Notes: generated by a model from the sequence alone, not told the origin. Positions 43,709 through 52,028 are shown, numbered from the stretch's first letter. The stretch is DNA of 52,028 nt from Roseimaritima sediminicola (GCF_009618275.1 NZ_WIAD01000042.1:1-52028), one strand, 5' to 3'. Translations and numbers: made by a program.

Positions 43709-43850
43709 CAATGCCATCTACTTTCACCATCGCTTGCGATTGAAGCGTTAGCGGAGCGGCGCAAGCCGCCCGGTGTGTGAAGGTTCGCGCCGCAAAACCG
43801 GACGGCTCGCGCCGTGCCGCTACAAAGGAAGTGGCATTGGGCGCTAGCCA
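43701..43850 (+). repeat. 150-bp long-hairpin element, copy 3
   Basis: Same sequence and orientation as 13841-13996 and 14322-14472, with flanking CGCTAGCC on both sides in inverted relation (CGCTAGCCCAATGCCA on the left, TGGCATTGGGCGCTAG on the right). Confidence 0.78.
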
Positions 43851-43884
43851 ACGGTTCCTACCCGCCCGCACCCCGTATCTCCCC

Positions 43885-43934
43885 CTCTCCCTCAAGGCGC
43901 GGCGAGCCTAAGCGAGCCAAGCCTTGAGGGAGAG
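43885..43934. repeat. Large hairpin with GAGCCTAAGCGAG loop
   Basis: CTCTCCCTCAAGGC pairs perfectly with GCCTTGAGGGAGAG. The loop keeps GAGCCTAAGCGA as in the MITE-like elements, but the stem is different in sequence. It could terminate convergent macB and BshC-like genes. A minus-strand mini-hairpin copy lies at 44032-44058. Confidence 0.65.
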
Positions 43935-44093
43935 GGGGTCGGGGGGTGAGGGTGCGACCGGGAGCTAGAGTCTAGTCATGCAGGCGATTCAGACCTATCC
44001 TCGAAAGCGGCAAAAGCCGGGACTCCAGCATCCCCAAAGTCTGGCGACGAGCAGCTACGAGCGCTGAAGTCCAGCCTTTAGGCGATTCGCGCC

Positions 44094-45695
44094 CTACCGG
44101 GCCGCTTGCCAAAACCGCTCGAACGCGGCGGTCAACTGCTCCAGCGGATAGGCGCAGAACGGATGCTCGCGGCTGGCCAGCAACTGCTGCTGCTTGACCC
44201 GCTCGGCCGTCTCCCCCAGCTCTCGGCTCAGCCTCTCACGAACGCCGTCCAGATGTCCGGCCAGACTTCGCGTGACGTCCTGCATCGCCCTGTGCCAGGC
44301 TCGCTTCTCGCCACGCTCGGGAACCGCGACCAACAACTCGCGGTGCCGCTCGAGCAGCTCTTCGGGCAGCGAAGCTTTTTCGGCAAAACGCTGCGGATTA
44401 AAACGCGTGTCGCGAAGCTGTGCCTTCAAGCGACGGATCGCTTGCTGGCCTTCACCGTTGGCCGCACCGGGCAACAGCACCGTGGCCGACAAGACCATGA
44501 AACGCGGCGGCTCGATCCCAAAGAACTGGCGGATGATCATATCGCCCAGCTGATCGTACTTGCCGCCGCCGATGCCATGCAGGAACAGGTCGCCCAGGAT
44601 CAACCGCGAATACATCGTCGTGATCAAGGCCCGCGGCCGCAGTTTCAACCGCGACGATTGCCGCTGGAACAGCTGCTCGGCCGTTCGCGGGTTGTCCGGG
44701 TCGTTGTCGATCCGCAAACACAATTGATCCCGATCGGAAATTTCAATCTGGTCACCGGCCACGCGCACCCAGACCGGACGTCGCTCGGGCGCATCGTCAC
44801 CGTAGATCCACAGCGGCGCCTCCAGCCATCCGTCCCGCTCGCCCAGCAACGGCACCGGATGCGCACTGCTGCGAATCCCATGTGCGGCTCGGTAGGCGAG
44901 TACCGACTCGTTGTAACAGTCGTGCAGCCGCGGTAGCTGGCCGATCAACCCGACCAGGAAAGCGGCGAAGGACGGCGTCCGGCAGACCACGCTCAGCGGC
45001 AGCTCCAACGTCTGCCAGCCCAGGTCCCCTTCCAGCGCGTGCCTCGCTCCGGCCAGTGCACAGCCGGTGTTCTCACAGCGATTGGCCGCCTGCCGGGCAT
45101 GTCCCCACATCGCCTCCACTGCGGGCTCCGGCACCCAGGGCCGGACGGCGGCGGCCAGACGCCGATCGAAGGAATCGAACAGCGAGCGGTTGGCGATGCG
45201 ATGCTGCTCCAGCGGCACACTCGGACCGGGATCGTCGTACGGCACCTGGGCCGCGACGACCGAACCGTCTTCGCTGCGGCTGGGTACGCGGACACTGCCG
45301 CTGCCGCGAAGGTCGTTGTCGACGACCAGATTGATGGGCGTGGCGCCGGCCTGCTGGGCCAGTCGCGAGAGCGCATGATTCTTGAACCAGACGCCGGGAT
45401 GGAACAACTGTGGCTGGTGGCCCGCCAGGATGATCGAATCGGTTCCGCTCGGGCCGTCGTAATCGCGATACCGCCGCGTGTAATGCGTCGCCGCTCGCAG
45501 CAGTTCCTCGCGAGCCTGCCGGCGCAGCTCCGCAACGCCCAACCCCGAGAATTCGATGTCCCACAGAGCCGCCGACTGGCGGTTGTCTTGCAGCAATTGC
45601 TCGGCCAGGCGCAGCGGCGGATCGATCAGCACCGATCCATCGGTCCGAGGAACGCGGTAGGTTTGAAAGGTGGCTGGAGCGTGCAGGGTATTCAT
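44094..45695 (-). CDS. BshC-like protein (putative ligase fold), function unknown
   Basis: Predicted 533 residues, no signal peptide. Two segments align by eye with Bacillus bacillithiol synthase BshC. AGHQPQLFHPGVWFKNHAL (91-109) followed by a VVDND acid motif matches the BshC GGQQAGLLTGPLYTI region and its GED. HGIGGGKYDQLGDMI with FFGIEPPRFMVL (373-402) matches the BshC AGPGEINYWGEL...PPVMPR region. A helical C terminus (about 420-533) also fits. BshC is thought to add cysteine to GlcN-malate. Substrate here is unknown. It overlaps a GT2 gene by four bases. Remote homology is inferred; no search was run. Confidence 0.6.
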   Translation of the reverse strand: MNTLHAPATFQTYRVPRTDGSVLIDPPLRLAEQLLQDNRQSAALWDIEFSGLGVAELRRQAREELLRAATHYTRRYRDYDGPSGTDSIILAGHQPQLFHPGVWFKNHALSRLAQQAGATPINLVVDNDLRGSGSVRVPSRSEDGSVVAAQVPYDDPGPSVPLEQHRIANRSLFDSFDRRLAAAVRPWVPEPAVEAMWGHARQAANRCENTGCALAGARHALEGDLGWQTLELPLSVVCRTPSFAAFLVGLIGQLPRLHDCYNESVLAYRAAHGIRSSAHPVPLLGERDGWLEAPLWIYGDDAPERRPVWVRVAGDQIEISDRDQLCLRIDNDPDNPRTAEQLFQRQSSRLKLRPRALITTMYSRLILGDLFLHGIGGGKYDQLGDMIIRQFFGIEPPRFMVLSATVLLPGAANGEGQQAIRRLKAQLRDTRFNPQRFAEKASLPEELLERHRELLVAVPERGEKRAWHRAMQDVTRSLAGHLDGVRERLSRELGETAERVKQQQLLASREHPFCAYPLEQLTAAFERFWQAAR

Positions 45696-46468
45696 CCGAG
45701 CGAGTGGCTACAGAATCGGCTGCGGTTTGCGGGTAAAACGCGACCCTGGGCACACGCCGCGGCCATCGATTCTTCGATGATCTGATTGTAGTAGGCCAGC
45801 CGGGTTTCCGCATGGTCCAGCGAACCACCGAAAGATCGCTCCAGATCCAAATATATCAACGGCACGGGCAATTCGATGATACTCAAATCCGCCGCCGCCG
45901 CTTCGACCCACAACTGCAGCGGCATCGCATAGCCGGTTTCCGTGATCCGCATCCGTTGGAGAGCCGCCGTGCGGTAAGCTTTGAAGCCGCAGAAGCCGTC
46001 GGTCAACTCCAGCCCCAGACGCTTGTTCAACTGGGCCGTGATCTGCCGGTTGATGAACAATCGCTGCGCCGGCGGTTGGCTGTCGCCCTCGTAGCGTTTC
46101 AGGTAGCGGCTGCCCGAGACGATGTCCGCATTGCGGCCGGCTTCGATGAAGCGAGGAATCCGTTTCGGCTGGTGCTGGCCATCGCAGTCCAGCGTCACCA
46201 GCCCGTCAAAACCGTGCTCGATCGCATAGCCGAAGGCCGACTGCAGGGCCGCCCCGTAGCCCCGGTTCTCGCCGTGGGTCAGCACTCGGATGTCGTCGCG
46301 CCGCGCCAGGATCTCGCTGGTTCCATCGCTGCTGCCGTCGTCGACGACCAACACGTCGCCGACGTACTGCCGCACCTCGTCCAGCACACCGTCGACGTAC
46401 CCGGCCTCGTTGTACACCGGCAACGCCGCCAGCCAACGCTCGCGTTTCTGTTCGCTACTGAAACTCAA
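45692..46468 (-). CDS. Family 2 glycosyltransferase (DPM/DPG-synthase-like)
   Basis: Predicted 258 residues with a TTG start behind GGGGATG. GT-A motifs are present: LPVYNEAGYVDGVLDEV, VVDDGSSDGT (41-50), the DxD-type DCDGQH (94-99), SGSRYLKRYEGD, and LTDGFCGFKAYRTAAL. This resembles dolichyl/undecaprenyl-phosphate sugar transferases of the soluble kind; no C-terminal membrane helices are present. Its stop overlaps the start of the BshC-like gene (ATGA), so the two are translationally coupled. Confidence 0.9.
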   Translation of the reverse strand: MSFSSEQKRERWLAALPVYNEAGYVDGVLDEVRQYVGDVLVVDDGSSDGTSEILARRDDIRVLTHGENRGYGAALQSAFGYAIEHGFDGLVTLDCDGQHQPKRIPRFIEAGRNADIVSGSRYLKRYEGDSQPPAQRLFINRQITAQLNKRLGLELTDGFCGFKAYRTAALQRMRITETGYAMPLQLWVEAAAADLSIIELPVPLIYLDLERSFGGSLDHAETRLAYYNQIIEESMAAACAQGRVLPANRSRFCSHSLG

Positions 46469-46537
46469 AGCTCATCCCCAAATGTTTGTTTCGTCATTTC
46501 CAACCCGTCCTGCACCGCAAAACACCTTGTTTCCCAT

Positions 46538-46580
46538 TCCTCCCCTCTCCCCCGAATCTTGGCGAGCCTAAGTGAGCCAG
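46538..46580. repeat. Truncated hairpin relic
   Basis: CCCCTCTCCCCCGAATCTTG and the GAGCCTAAG loop match half of the MITE-like hairpin; the right arm breaks off after GAGCCAGGA. It lies between the Nif3-like and GT2 genes, a 213-base gap with no gene. Confidence 0.6.
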
Positions 46581-46681
46581 GAACGGCACACTCCGGCCCC
46601 CTTACCTTCCAATGGTGCAATTCGTGCGCCATCCGCCCGATACGGCCCGTCCAACGGATCGTCAGAATGGCCCCGGCCGAA

Positions 46682-47563
46682 TTAATCCAGCGTGACCAGG
46701 GGATCGCGATCGTTGTCGCTGGGCCAGATGCTCAGCGAATCATGCAGGGCGGCCAGGCGTCCGGCCAGCTCTTCCATGGCAAAGCGTTCGCTAGCATAGT
46801 GTCCCAGCAGGACCAAGCCCACGCCACGCCCTTCGGCTTCGAGACAAGCGTGGAAGGTCGCTTCGCCGGTGACCAGACAATTGCAACCGCGGCGAGCGGC
46901 CGCATCCAGAAAACTGCCCCCGCTGCCGCAAGCCAGGGCGACTTTGCGGACCAGCATGTCGGGCGAACCGACCAGCCGCACCGCGGTGGCTCGCGTTTTG
47001 GCGGCCGCTTGCTTGGCGAGGTGTTTCAGCGTCGTGCCCTCGCCGGCTCGCCCCAACCGCCCTGCCCCGAGCATTTGAGCGGCGCTCTCCGATACCTCCC
47101 CGGCGCCGGTCGCCGAGTCGCCGGTCGCCGAGTCGCCGGTCGCCGAGTCGCCGGTGGAATGGGGGGGCAGAACCTGGGGCTGGATCGGGCCGACGTCGGT
47201 CAAGCCGAGGGCATCGGCCAACTGTTGATTGATGCCATCGGTGGCGGAGTCCCAAGCGGTATGGGCGCTGTACACCGCGACGCCGCCGCGGATCAGATCC
47301 CACAGCATGGCCCCGGCCACCGTGTCGCGGGTGATGCGGGCCAGCGGCTTGAAGGGCAGCGGATGATGGGCGACGATCAAATCCGCTTGCCTCTCGAGCG
47401 CCTCGGCGACCACCGCCGGCGTGATCGTCAGACAAACCATTACGCGTTCGACGCGAGCTCGGCGGTTGCCCACCAGCAGGCCCACATTGTCCCAGGATTC
47501 CGCCAGGGACAGCGGAGCCAGCTCGGCCAGGCTCTGGCAGAGTTGTTCGACGGTGACGGTCAT
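46682..47563 (-). CDS. Nif3-like dinuclear metal-centre protein
   Basis: Predicted 293 residues. Family motifs include SWDNVGLLVG, LIVAHHPLPFKPL (metal-site His pair about 66-67), YSAHTAWDSATDGIN, and a C-terminal GHYASERFAMEEL. The YbgI/NIF3 family forms ring hexamers; some have been called GTP cyclohydrolase 1 type 2, but the role is unsettled. Near residues 134-152 a 15-bp tandem repeat codes GDSAT units, inserted in a normally short linker. It lies 47 bases downstream of infC. Confidence 0.88.
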   Translation of the reverse strand: MTVTVEQLCQSLAELAPLSLAESWDNVGLLVGNRRARVERVMVCLTITPAVVAEALERQADLIVAHHPLPFKPLARITRDTVAGAMLWDLIRGGVAVYSAHTAWDSATDGINQQLADALGLTDVGPIQPQVLPPHSTGDSATGDSATGDSATGAGEVSESAAQMLGAGRLGRAGEGTTLKHLAKQAAAKTRATAVRLVGSPDMLVRKVALACGSGGSFLDAAARRGCNCLVTGEATFHACLEAEGRGVGLVLLGHYASERFAMEELAGRLAALHDSLSIWPSDNDRDPLVTLD

Positions 47564-47610
47564 CGATGCGGCACGTTCTGCGGCAAACCGCAGCCGAAAG
47601 AGGGCAGAGG

Positions 47611-48144
47611 CTAACGCGGAGCGATCATGCAGATCATTCGCCGGCCGTGCTGTTGCGGCGGCGTCTCCACCTTGCCGTACTCGCCCAGCGTCTCGATCAC
47701 CGATTCCATGACCTTGCGGCCTTCTTCGATGTGCGCCATTTCCCGGCCGCGGAACAGAACCGAAACCTGGACCTTGTCCTTGTGCTTCAGGAACTTGATG
47801 GCTTGCCGCACGCGGGTATTGATATCCTCCTGGCCGGTCTTGGGCCGCAGGCGGATTTCCTTGGTCTTGTTATGCGAACCGCCCTGGTTCTTCTTCTTGT
47901 TCTTGTCGTACTTGTATTTGCCGTAATCCATGATTCGGCAAACCGGCGGGCGCTCCGTGGGGGCGACCTCGACCAGATCCAGGCCCGCATCTCGAGCCTT
48001 TTCGAGCGCATCTTCCGTCGGGATGATCCCCAACTGCTCGCCGTCGGCGTCGATAACGCGGATCGGAGTGATGCGGATTTGAGAATTGATTCGCGTCGAA
48101 TCACGTTGGTCGTTTTGAGGGGGTCGTCGTGCCAGTGCCACCAA
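47611..48144 (-). CDS. infC: Translation initiation factor IF-3
   Basis: Predicted 177 residues. The N domain starts [20 protein letters not shown], the linker is [14 protein letters not shown], and the C domain contains KTKEIRLRP and the FRGREMAH motif. It has no ATG near its conserved N terminus. A TTG at 48144 lies seven bases after AAGGAG and a GTG is the next codon. A rare start codon would fit the known IF-3 autocontrol, which depends on such starts in E. coli and others. The usual rpmI-rplT genes are absent downstream; a Nif3-like gene follows instead. Confidence 0.95.
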   Translation of the reverse strand: MVALARRPPQNDQRDSTRINSQIRITPIRVIDADGEQLGIIPTEDALEKARDAGLDLVEVAPTERPPVCRIMDYGKYKYDKNKKKNQGGSHNKTKEIRLRPKTGQEDINTRVRQAIKFLKHKDKVQVSVLFRGREMAHIEEGRKVMESVIETLGEYGKVETPPQQHGRRMICMIAPR

Positions 48145-48626
48145 AAAGTCGCTCCTTGCCGGGTGGTGTTCCCAGCAAACCTTTGAGAAAATGCGAAATC
48201 TGCATCGGACTCGAATCACGCGCCGAGCCGCTTTCAGTCTGCTGTAAAAAACTGTTCAGTGCAAATCGCAGACCAATCACCGCAATACCTAGCACACCCG
48301 CAGACGGGTACGGACAGGGTTCCGGCAACTGCAGAGTATCGGTGGCGTGGAACCCCTAAGTCAACACAGTTTACGGGGTTTTTGCCGGTTTTGCAGCTTT
48401 TGCGCGGCTGCGCGGGCAGCAAAAATGTGAGCTGCCGGGTCTTGACGAACAGACAAACTCGTCGCAGACTACCGAACCCTCAAGCGATCAAGCCGCCCTT
48501 TGTGGCGGCAAAATAGCTGCCGCGGCTACAGCAGATTCCTTGCAGATCAGCGGGCGTGGCAACCGATTAAGAGGGAGCCACCGTTCGCGGCGCGAGCCTT
48601 ACGCGGCAAGCGGCGGAAAACAAATC
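48145..48626. other. Gap between infC and tRNA-Val, no gene seen
   Basis: It should hold the infC promoter and leader (minus) and the tRNA promoter (plus). I see no reliable coding frame. Short frames here lack ribosome-binding sites and family motifs. Confidence 0.5.
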
Positions 48627-48700
48627 GGGCGATTAGCTCAGTTGGTTAGAGCGCCACGTTGACATCGTGGAGGTCACAGATTCGAATTCTGTATCGCCCA
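48627..48700 (+). tRNA. tRNA-Val (anticodon GAC)
   Basis: A complete 74-base cloverleaf. Acceptor GGGCGAT pairs with ATCGCCC; the D arm is GCTC/GAGC; the anticodon stem CCACG/CGTGG holds loop TTGACAT (anticodon GAC); the T arm is ACAGA/TCTGT with loop TTCGAAT; discriminator A. CCA is not encoded. Confidence 0.96.
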
Positions 48701-48716
48701 CTCCCGAGACAACTCG

Positions 48717-48753
48717 AAAAGCCCCGCCGAACCCAGCGTTCCGCGGGGCTTTT
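48717..48753 (+). terminator. Rho-independent terminator after tRNA-Val
   Basis: AAAAGCCCCGC (48717-48727) pairs with GCGGGGCTTTT (48743-48753), followed by further T residues. It ends the tRNA transcript 17 bases downstream. Confidence 0.85.
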
Positions 48754-48781
48754 TTCGTGCCCATCCCGCCCCACTCCACCC

Positions 48782-48874
48782 GTAGCCGATGTCGCCAGAC
48801 TTTGGAGCAAAGTCCGTAGCTGAAGTCGCCAGACTCTGGAACAGAATCCGTAGCCGAAGTCGCCCGACTTTGGA
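48782..48874 (+). repeat. Three spaced mini-hairpin repeats
   Basis: Copies at 48782-48806, 48816-48840 and 48850-48874 share a 34-base period. All are of the GTCGCC.GAC form, with single substitutions (GATGTC, GACTCT, CCCGAC). They lie between the tRNA terminator and hsdM. Confidence 0.8.
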
Positions 48875-49075
48875 ACCACTGAGGCGCTTGGGCGAACGCT
48901 TCGGTTTTCAGGCATGAACTCACGGCAACCGAGGCGATCGCCTAAACTGGCGACGCGTGCATGCCCAGAGCGCAGCAACGCCCCCGCAACTCACGAATTC
49001 ACTTGCAAATCCAATCCCGCAGCGGTACTCAAGAAGCAGGAGATCCGCAAAAACCGCAGGGAAGCGAACGACCAA

Positions 49076-51532
49076 ATGGCATTGAAAAAATCAGAACTGT
49101 ATTCGTCTCTTTGGGCTAGCTGCGACGAACTTCGCGGCGGGATGGATGCTAGTCAGTACAAGGACTACGTCCTGGTGCTGCTGTTCCTGAAATACATCTC
49201 CGACAAATATGCCGGCCAGCCCTTTGCCCCGATCACGATCCCCGAGGGCAGCGGCTTCGCGGCCATGACCCAGCTGAAGGGCAAACCCGACATCGGGGAC
49301 CAGATCAACAAGAAGATCGTCGCGCCCCTGGTGGCAGCGAACGACCAGCTGGACCGCTCGGATTTCCCGGACTTCAACGAGTCCAGCAAGCTCGGCGATG
49401 GGAAAGAAAAATCGGAACGACTGAGCAACCTGATCGGCATCTTTGAAAGCGACGCCCTCGACTTCTCCAAGAACCGGGCCGATGGCGACGATATTCTGGG
49501 CGACGCCTACGAATACCTGATGCGGCATTTTGCGACCGAAAGCGGTAAGAGCAAGGGCCAGTTCTACACGCCGGCCGAAGTCAGCCGAATCATGGCCAAG
49601 ATCATCGGCATTCATGATCGTCCCACCTCCAGCAACACCACGGTCTACGACCCGACCTGTGGTTCGGGATCGTTGCTATTAAAAGTCGGTGATGAAGCCG
49701 GCACGCAGGTCACCCTCAACGGCCAGGAGAAAGACTCGGCGACGAGCGGTCTGGCTCGGATGAACATGATCCTGCATAACAATCCCACGGCGTTGATCAA
49801 GCAGGGCAATACGCTCGCCGATCCAAAATTCCTGACCAACAACGTCGTCACCCAGTTTGACTACGTCGTCGCTAATCCGCCCTTCTCGGACAAGCGATGG
49901 AGCACGGGCGTAGATACGGAGAACGACCCGCACGAACGCTTCAAAGCCTTTGGCGTGCCGCCGGCCAAGCAAGGCGATTACGCCTATTTGCTTCACATCG
50001 TGCGGTCCCTCAAGAGCACGGGCACCGGGGCGTGCATTCTGCCCCACGGGGTGCTGTTCCGTGGCAACGCTGAAGCCGCGATTCGCAAGAACCTGATCCG
50101 CAAGGGTTACATCCAAGGTATCATCGGCCTGCCGCCCAACCTGTTTTACGGCACGGGCATCCCGGCTTGCATCATCGTCGTCGACAAACGCGAGGCCGCC
50201 GCGCGACGCGGCATCTTTATGGTCGACGCCTCGGCCGGTTTCATCAAAGACGGCCCGAAAAACCGTTTGCGGTCCCAAGACATCCACCGCATCGTCGACG
50301 TCTTCAACAATCAAATCGAAGTGGCCGGCTACTCCAAGATAGTCGGCTACGACGAGATCGAAAAGAACGAATACAACCTGAACCTGCCGCGTTACATCGA
50401 CAGCGGCGAACAAGAAGACATCCAGGACATTTCGGCTCACCTGATCGGTGGCATCCCCGAGCGTGACATCGACACGCTATCGGCGTACTGGGAGGTCTGC
50501 CCATCACTCCGCACCGATCTTTTTTCCCATTGCCGCGATGGCTATCTGAATTTGACGGTCGACAAAGCCAACACCAAACAGGCCATTTACGACCATGCCG
50601 AATTCGCCGCCTTCATGCAGTCCATGGCGGACCATCATGAACTCTGGCGGGACCGCAGCGCGAAACGCCTGCGAAAACTGGAAGCCGGCTTCCAGCCCAA
50701 GCAGACCATCGGCGAACTCTCCGAAGACCTGCTGGAACACTACCGCGGCAAGCCGCTGATCAACCACTACGACGTGTACCAGCATTTGATGGACTACTGG
50801 TCTGAGACAATGCAGGACGACTGCTACGCGATCGCCGCCGAGGGCTGGGTCGCTAAACCGTATCGCATCGTGCAAAAGCTGAAAAACGGCAAGACAAAAG
50901 ACAAGGGCTGGGCCTGCGACCTGATCCCCAAGCCCTACATCGTCGCCCGCTACTTCGCCGACGAGCAAGCCAAGATCGATGCCTTGGAAGCCGAGATCGA
51001 AACGGTGGCCTCCGCCTTGGACGAACTGGAAGAAGAACACTCCGGCGACGACGGGGCCTTTTCCGAGCTCGACAAGATCAACAAAGGCAACGTCTCCGCA
51101 CGACTGAAAGAGCTCAAAACCAATGAGCCGCAGGGCGATAGCCCCGGTTCTTTGGACGAAGAAGCACTCGCCGAAATGGCGATCCTGAGGAAGTGGCAGA
51201 CGTTGTACAACAAACAATCGAAACTGAATAAGGAAAAGAAGGAAGCCGAAAAGCAGCTCGACACGCTTGCCCACGAAAAGTACCCGGACCTGTCCATCGA
51301 CGAAATCAAGTCGATCGTGATCGACGACAAGTGGATGACGGCAATCGCCCAAGACGTACGGGGCGAGATGGACCGGATAAGCAACACCCTCGCCACCCGC
51401 ATCAAAGAGCTGGCCGATCGCTACGACACCCCGGTCAAAACGCTCTCACAGCGCGTGGTGGATTTGGAATCGAAAGTCAACGATCACCTCCGCAAAATGG
51501 GCTTTGAGCAAGAGCTGGAGGCGATGAAATGA
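49076..51532 (+). CDS. hsdM: Type I restriction-modification DNA methylase HsdM, long form
   Basis: Predicted 818 residues from MALKKSELYSSLWASCDELR. The N-terminal helical HsdM_N domain is followed by the N6-adenine methylase: motif I DPTCGSGSLL (192-201) and catalytic NPPF (267-270). Residues about 480-818 form an extra region ending in long helical coiled-coil segments (ALDELEEEH; LNKEKKEAEKQLD), beyond the usual 500-residue HsdM. This long form usually goes with separate hsdS and hsdR genes. The next gene overlaps its stop (ATGA). Upstream frame to 48914 is rejected because no ribosome-binding site or homology supports it. It modifies a DNA site not determinable here. Confidence 0.93.
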   Translation: MALKKSELYSSLWASCDELRGGMDASQYKDYVLVLLFLKYISDKYAGQPFAPITIPEGSGFAAMTQLKGKPDIGDQINKKIVAPLVAANDQLDRSDFPDFNESSKLGDGKEKSERLSNLIGIFESDALDFSKNRADGDDILGDAYEYLMRHFATESGKSKGQFYTPAEVSRIMAKIIGIHDRPTSSNTTVYDPTCGSGSLLLKVGDEAGTQVTLNGQEKDSATSGLARMNMILHNNPTALIKQGNTLADPKFLTNNVVTQFDYVVANPPFSDKRWSTGVDTENDPHERFKAFGVPPAKQGDYAYLLHIVRSLKSTGTGACILPHGVLFRGNAEAAIRKNLIRKGYIQGIIGLPPNLFYGTGIPACIIVVDKREAAARRGIFMVDASAGFIKDGPKNRLRSQDIHRIVDVFNNQIEVAGYSKIVGYDEIEKNEYNLNLPRYIDSGEQEDIQDISAHLIGGIPERDIDTLSAYWEVCPSLRTDLFSHCRDGYLNLTVDKANTKQAIYDHAEFAAFMQSMADHHELWRDRSAKRLRKLEAGFQPKQTIGELSEDLLEHYRGKPLINHYDVYQHLMDYWSETMQDDCYAIAAEGWVAKPYRIVQKLKNGKTKDKGWACDLIPKPYIVARYFADEQAKIDALEAEIETVASALDELEEEHSGDDGAFSELDKINKGNVSARLKELKTNEPQGDSPGSLDEEALAEMAILRKWQTLYNKQSKLNKEKKEAEKQLDTLAHEKYPDLSIDEIKSIVIDDKWMTAIAQDVRGEMDRISNTLATRIKELADRYDTPVKTLSQRVVDLESKVNDHLRKMGFEQELEAMK

Positions 51533-52028
51533 GTTTAGAGAAGGCGGTCCCAGCCGGAGATGAAAGCCTGGATCGCTTGGTCAGGCTCTTCGAGCAGACG
51601 AACGAGTATTTCCAACAAAAATCGGCCCAGTCCATCAACCGCAACCTTGTCATTCGCAATTGGTTGCTGGGATGCTACATCGTCGAATTCGAGCAGCACG
51701 GAGCCGAGCGGGCTCGGCATGGCGAGGGGTTGATCAAGGGCTTGGCAAAGAAGCTGAAGGAAAAGCGTTTTCGCGGTGGTTCGTTGTCGAGCTTGAAACA
51801 GATTCGAGCGTTTTATTTGGCTAATCGCGAGATTGGCCAGACACCGTCTGGCTTTTTGAGCGACGCCAGCTCCAGCCCGGAAAATACGGCAATTTTGACC
51901 CGGGTCAGTGAGAGTTTGCCCCTTTCCTGGTCTCACTATGTCACGCTGCTCTCGATCGACGATCAGAGCGAACGTCGGTTTTACGAAATCGAAGCCAGCC
52001 AGAACAACTGGGGTGTCCGAGAACTCAA
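51529..52028 (+). CDS. DUF1016 (YhcG-type) protein, 3-prime end beyond window
   Basis: The first 166 codons run open to the window end. They show the DUF1016 N-terminal domain: a helix with NRNLVIRNWLLGCYIVEFEQ, then HGEGLIKGLAKKLKEKRFRG, SLSSLKQIRAFYLA, and SWSHYVTLLSIDDQSERRFY followed by EASQNNWGVREL. The complete family carries a PDDEXK nuclease-like C-terminal domain, not visible here. The 4-base overlap with hsdM shows translational coupling. YhcG-like genes are recurrent partners in type I restriction loci; the role is not settled. The residues SWSHYxxLL..NWxVREL make the family call firm. Confidence 0.88.
   Translation, partial: MSLEKAVPAGDESLDRLVRLFEQTNEYFQQKSAQSINRNLVIRNWLLGCYIVEFEQHGAERARHGEGLIKGLAKKLKEKRFRGGSLSSLKQIRAFYLANREIGQTPSGFLSDASSSPENTAILTRVSESLPLSWSHYVTLLSIDDQSERRFYEIEASQNNWGVREL

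Noticed and set aside
48627-49075. Integrase or prophage at tRNA-Val
   Set aside because: No integrase gene or duplicated tRNA end is visible; the island idea stays only as a hypothesis.

Overview
The window is high-GC DNA from a member of the Planctomycetota, most likely a Pirellulaceae relative of Rhodopirellula or Roseimaritima. I infer this from family content: a DUF1571 secreted protein, a BBP7-type outer-membrane barrel, an SHD1-domain protein, paired secreted sulfatases, many secreted proteins of no known function, and intergenic spaces full of short palindromic repeats. No species can be named without a database search.

Layout. 1-3243: DUF1571 protein and a double-PDZ protein. 3550-9400 (minus): an aa3/caa3-type cytochrome oxidase operon, read coxB (with fused heme c), coxA-coxC fusion, a small three-helix membrane protein, ctaG and a triheme cytochrome c, with 4-base overlaps at three junctions. 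9629-13637: SHD1 protein, BON protein, a secreted protein and a Wza-like lipoprotein. 13638-14482: repeat-only region. 14483-20351 (minus): AsmA-like giant, miaB with a small membrane protein, a secreted protein. 20614-25334: msrB, a lone MalK-type ATPase, leuB, BBP7 barrel. 25434-31064: pilus-N/BON protein, SpoU methyltransferase, zwf, and divergent ferredoxin-NADP reductase. 31861-36515 (minus): inositol-monophosphatase-like gene and two sulfatases. 36942-39302: degenerate aldo/keto reductase and a GT2-like protein. 39749-43571: HlyD-MacB-type efflux operon. 44094-48144 (minus): BshC-like protein overlapping a GT2, then Nif3-like and infC. 48627-52028: tRNA-Val, terminator, then hsdM and the start of a DUF1016 nuclease gene running off the window.

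The most unusual layer is non-coding. At least six repeat families fill nearly every gap: (1) a roughly 330-bp element with terminal inverted repeats, probably a non-autonomous MITE; (2) a 150-bp element that folds into one long hairpin; (3) a 25-bp mini-hairpin with about 17 copies whose stem changes are compensatory and whose TAG serves as the stop codon of two genes; (4) other hairpins with covarying stems; (5) direct-repeat arrays that end in an inverted copy; (6) 26- and 33-bp arrays derived from the edge of family 2. In parallel, many unrelated genes carry in-frame 15-21 bp tandem duplications.

The strongest protein-level leads are the BshC-like protein translationally coupled to a glycosyltransferase, the aldo/keto reductase lacking two catalytic residues, and the tRNA-adjacent hsdM-DUF1016 pair. 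All family assignments come from reading motifs by eye; no search was run.
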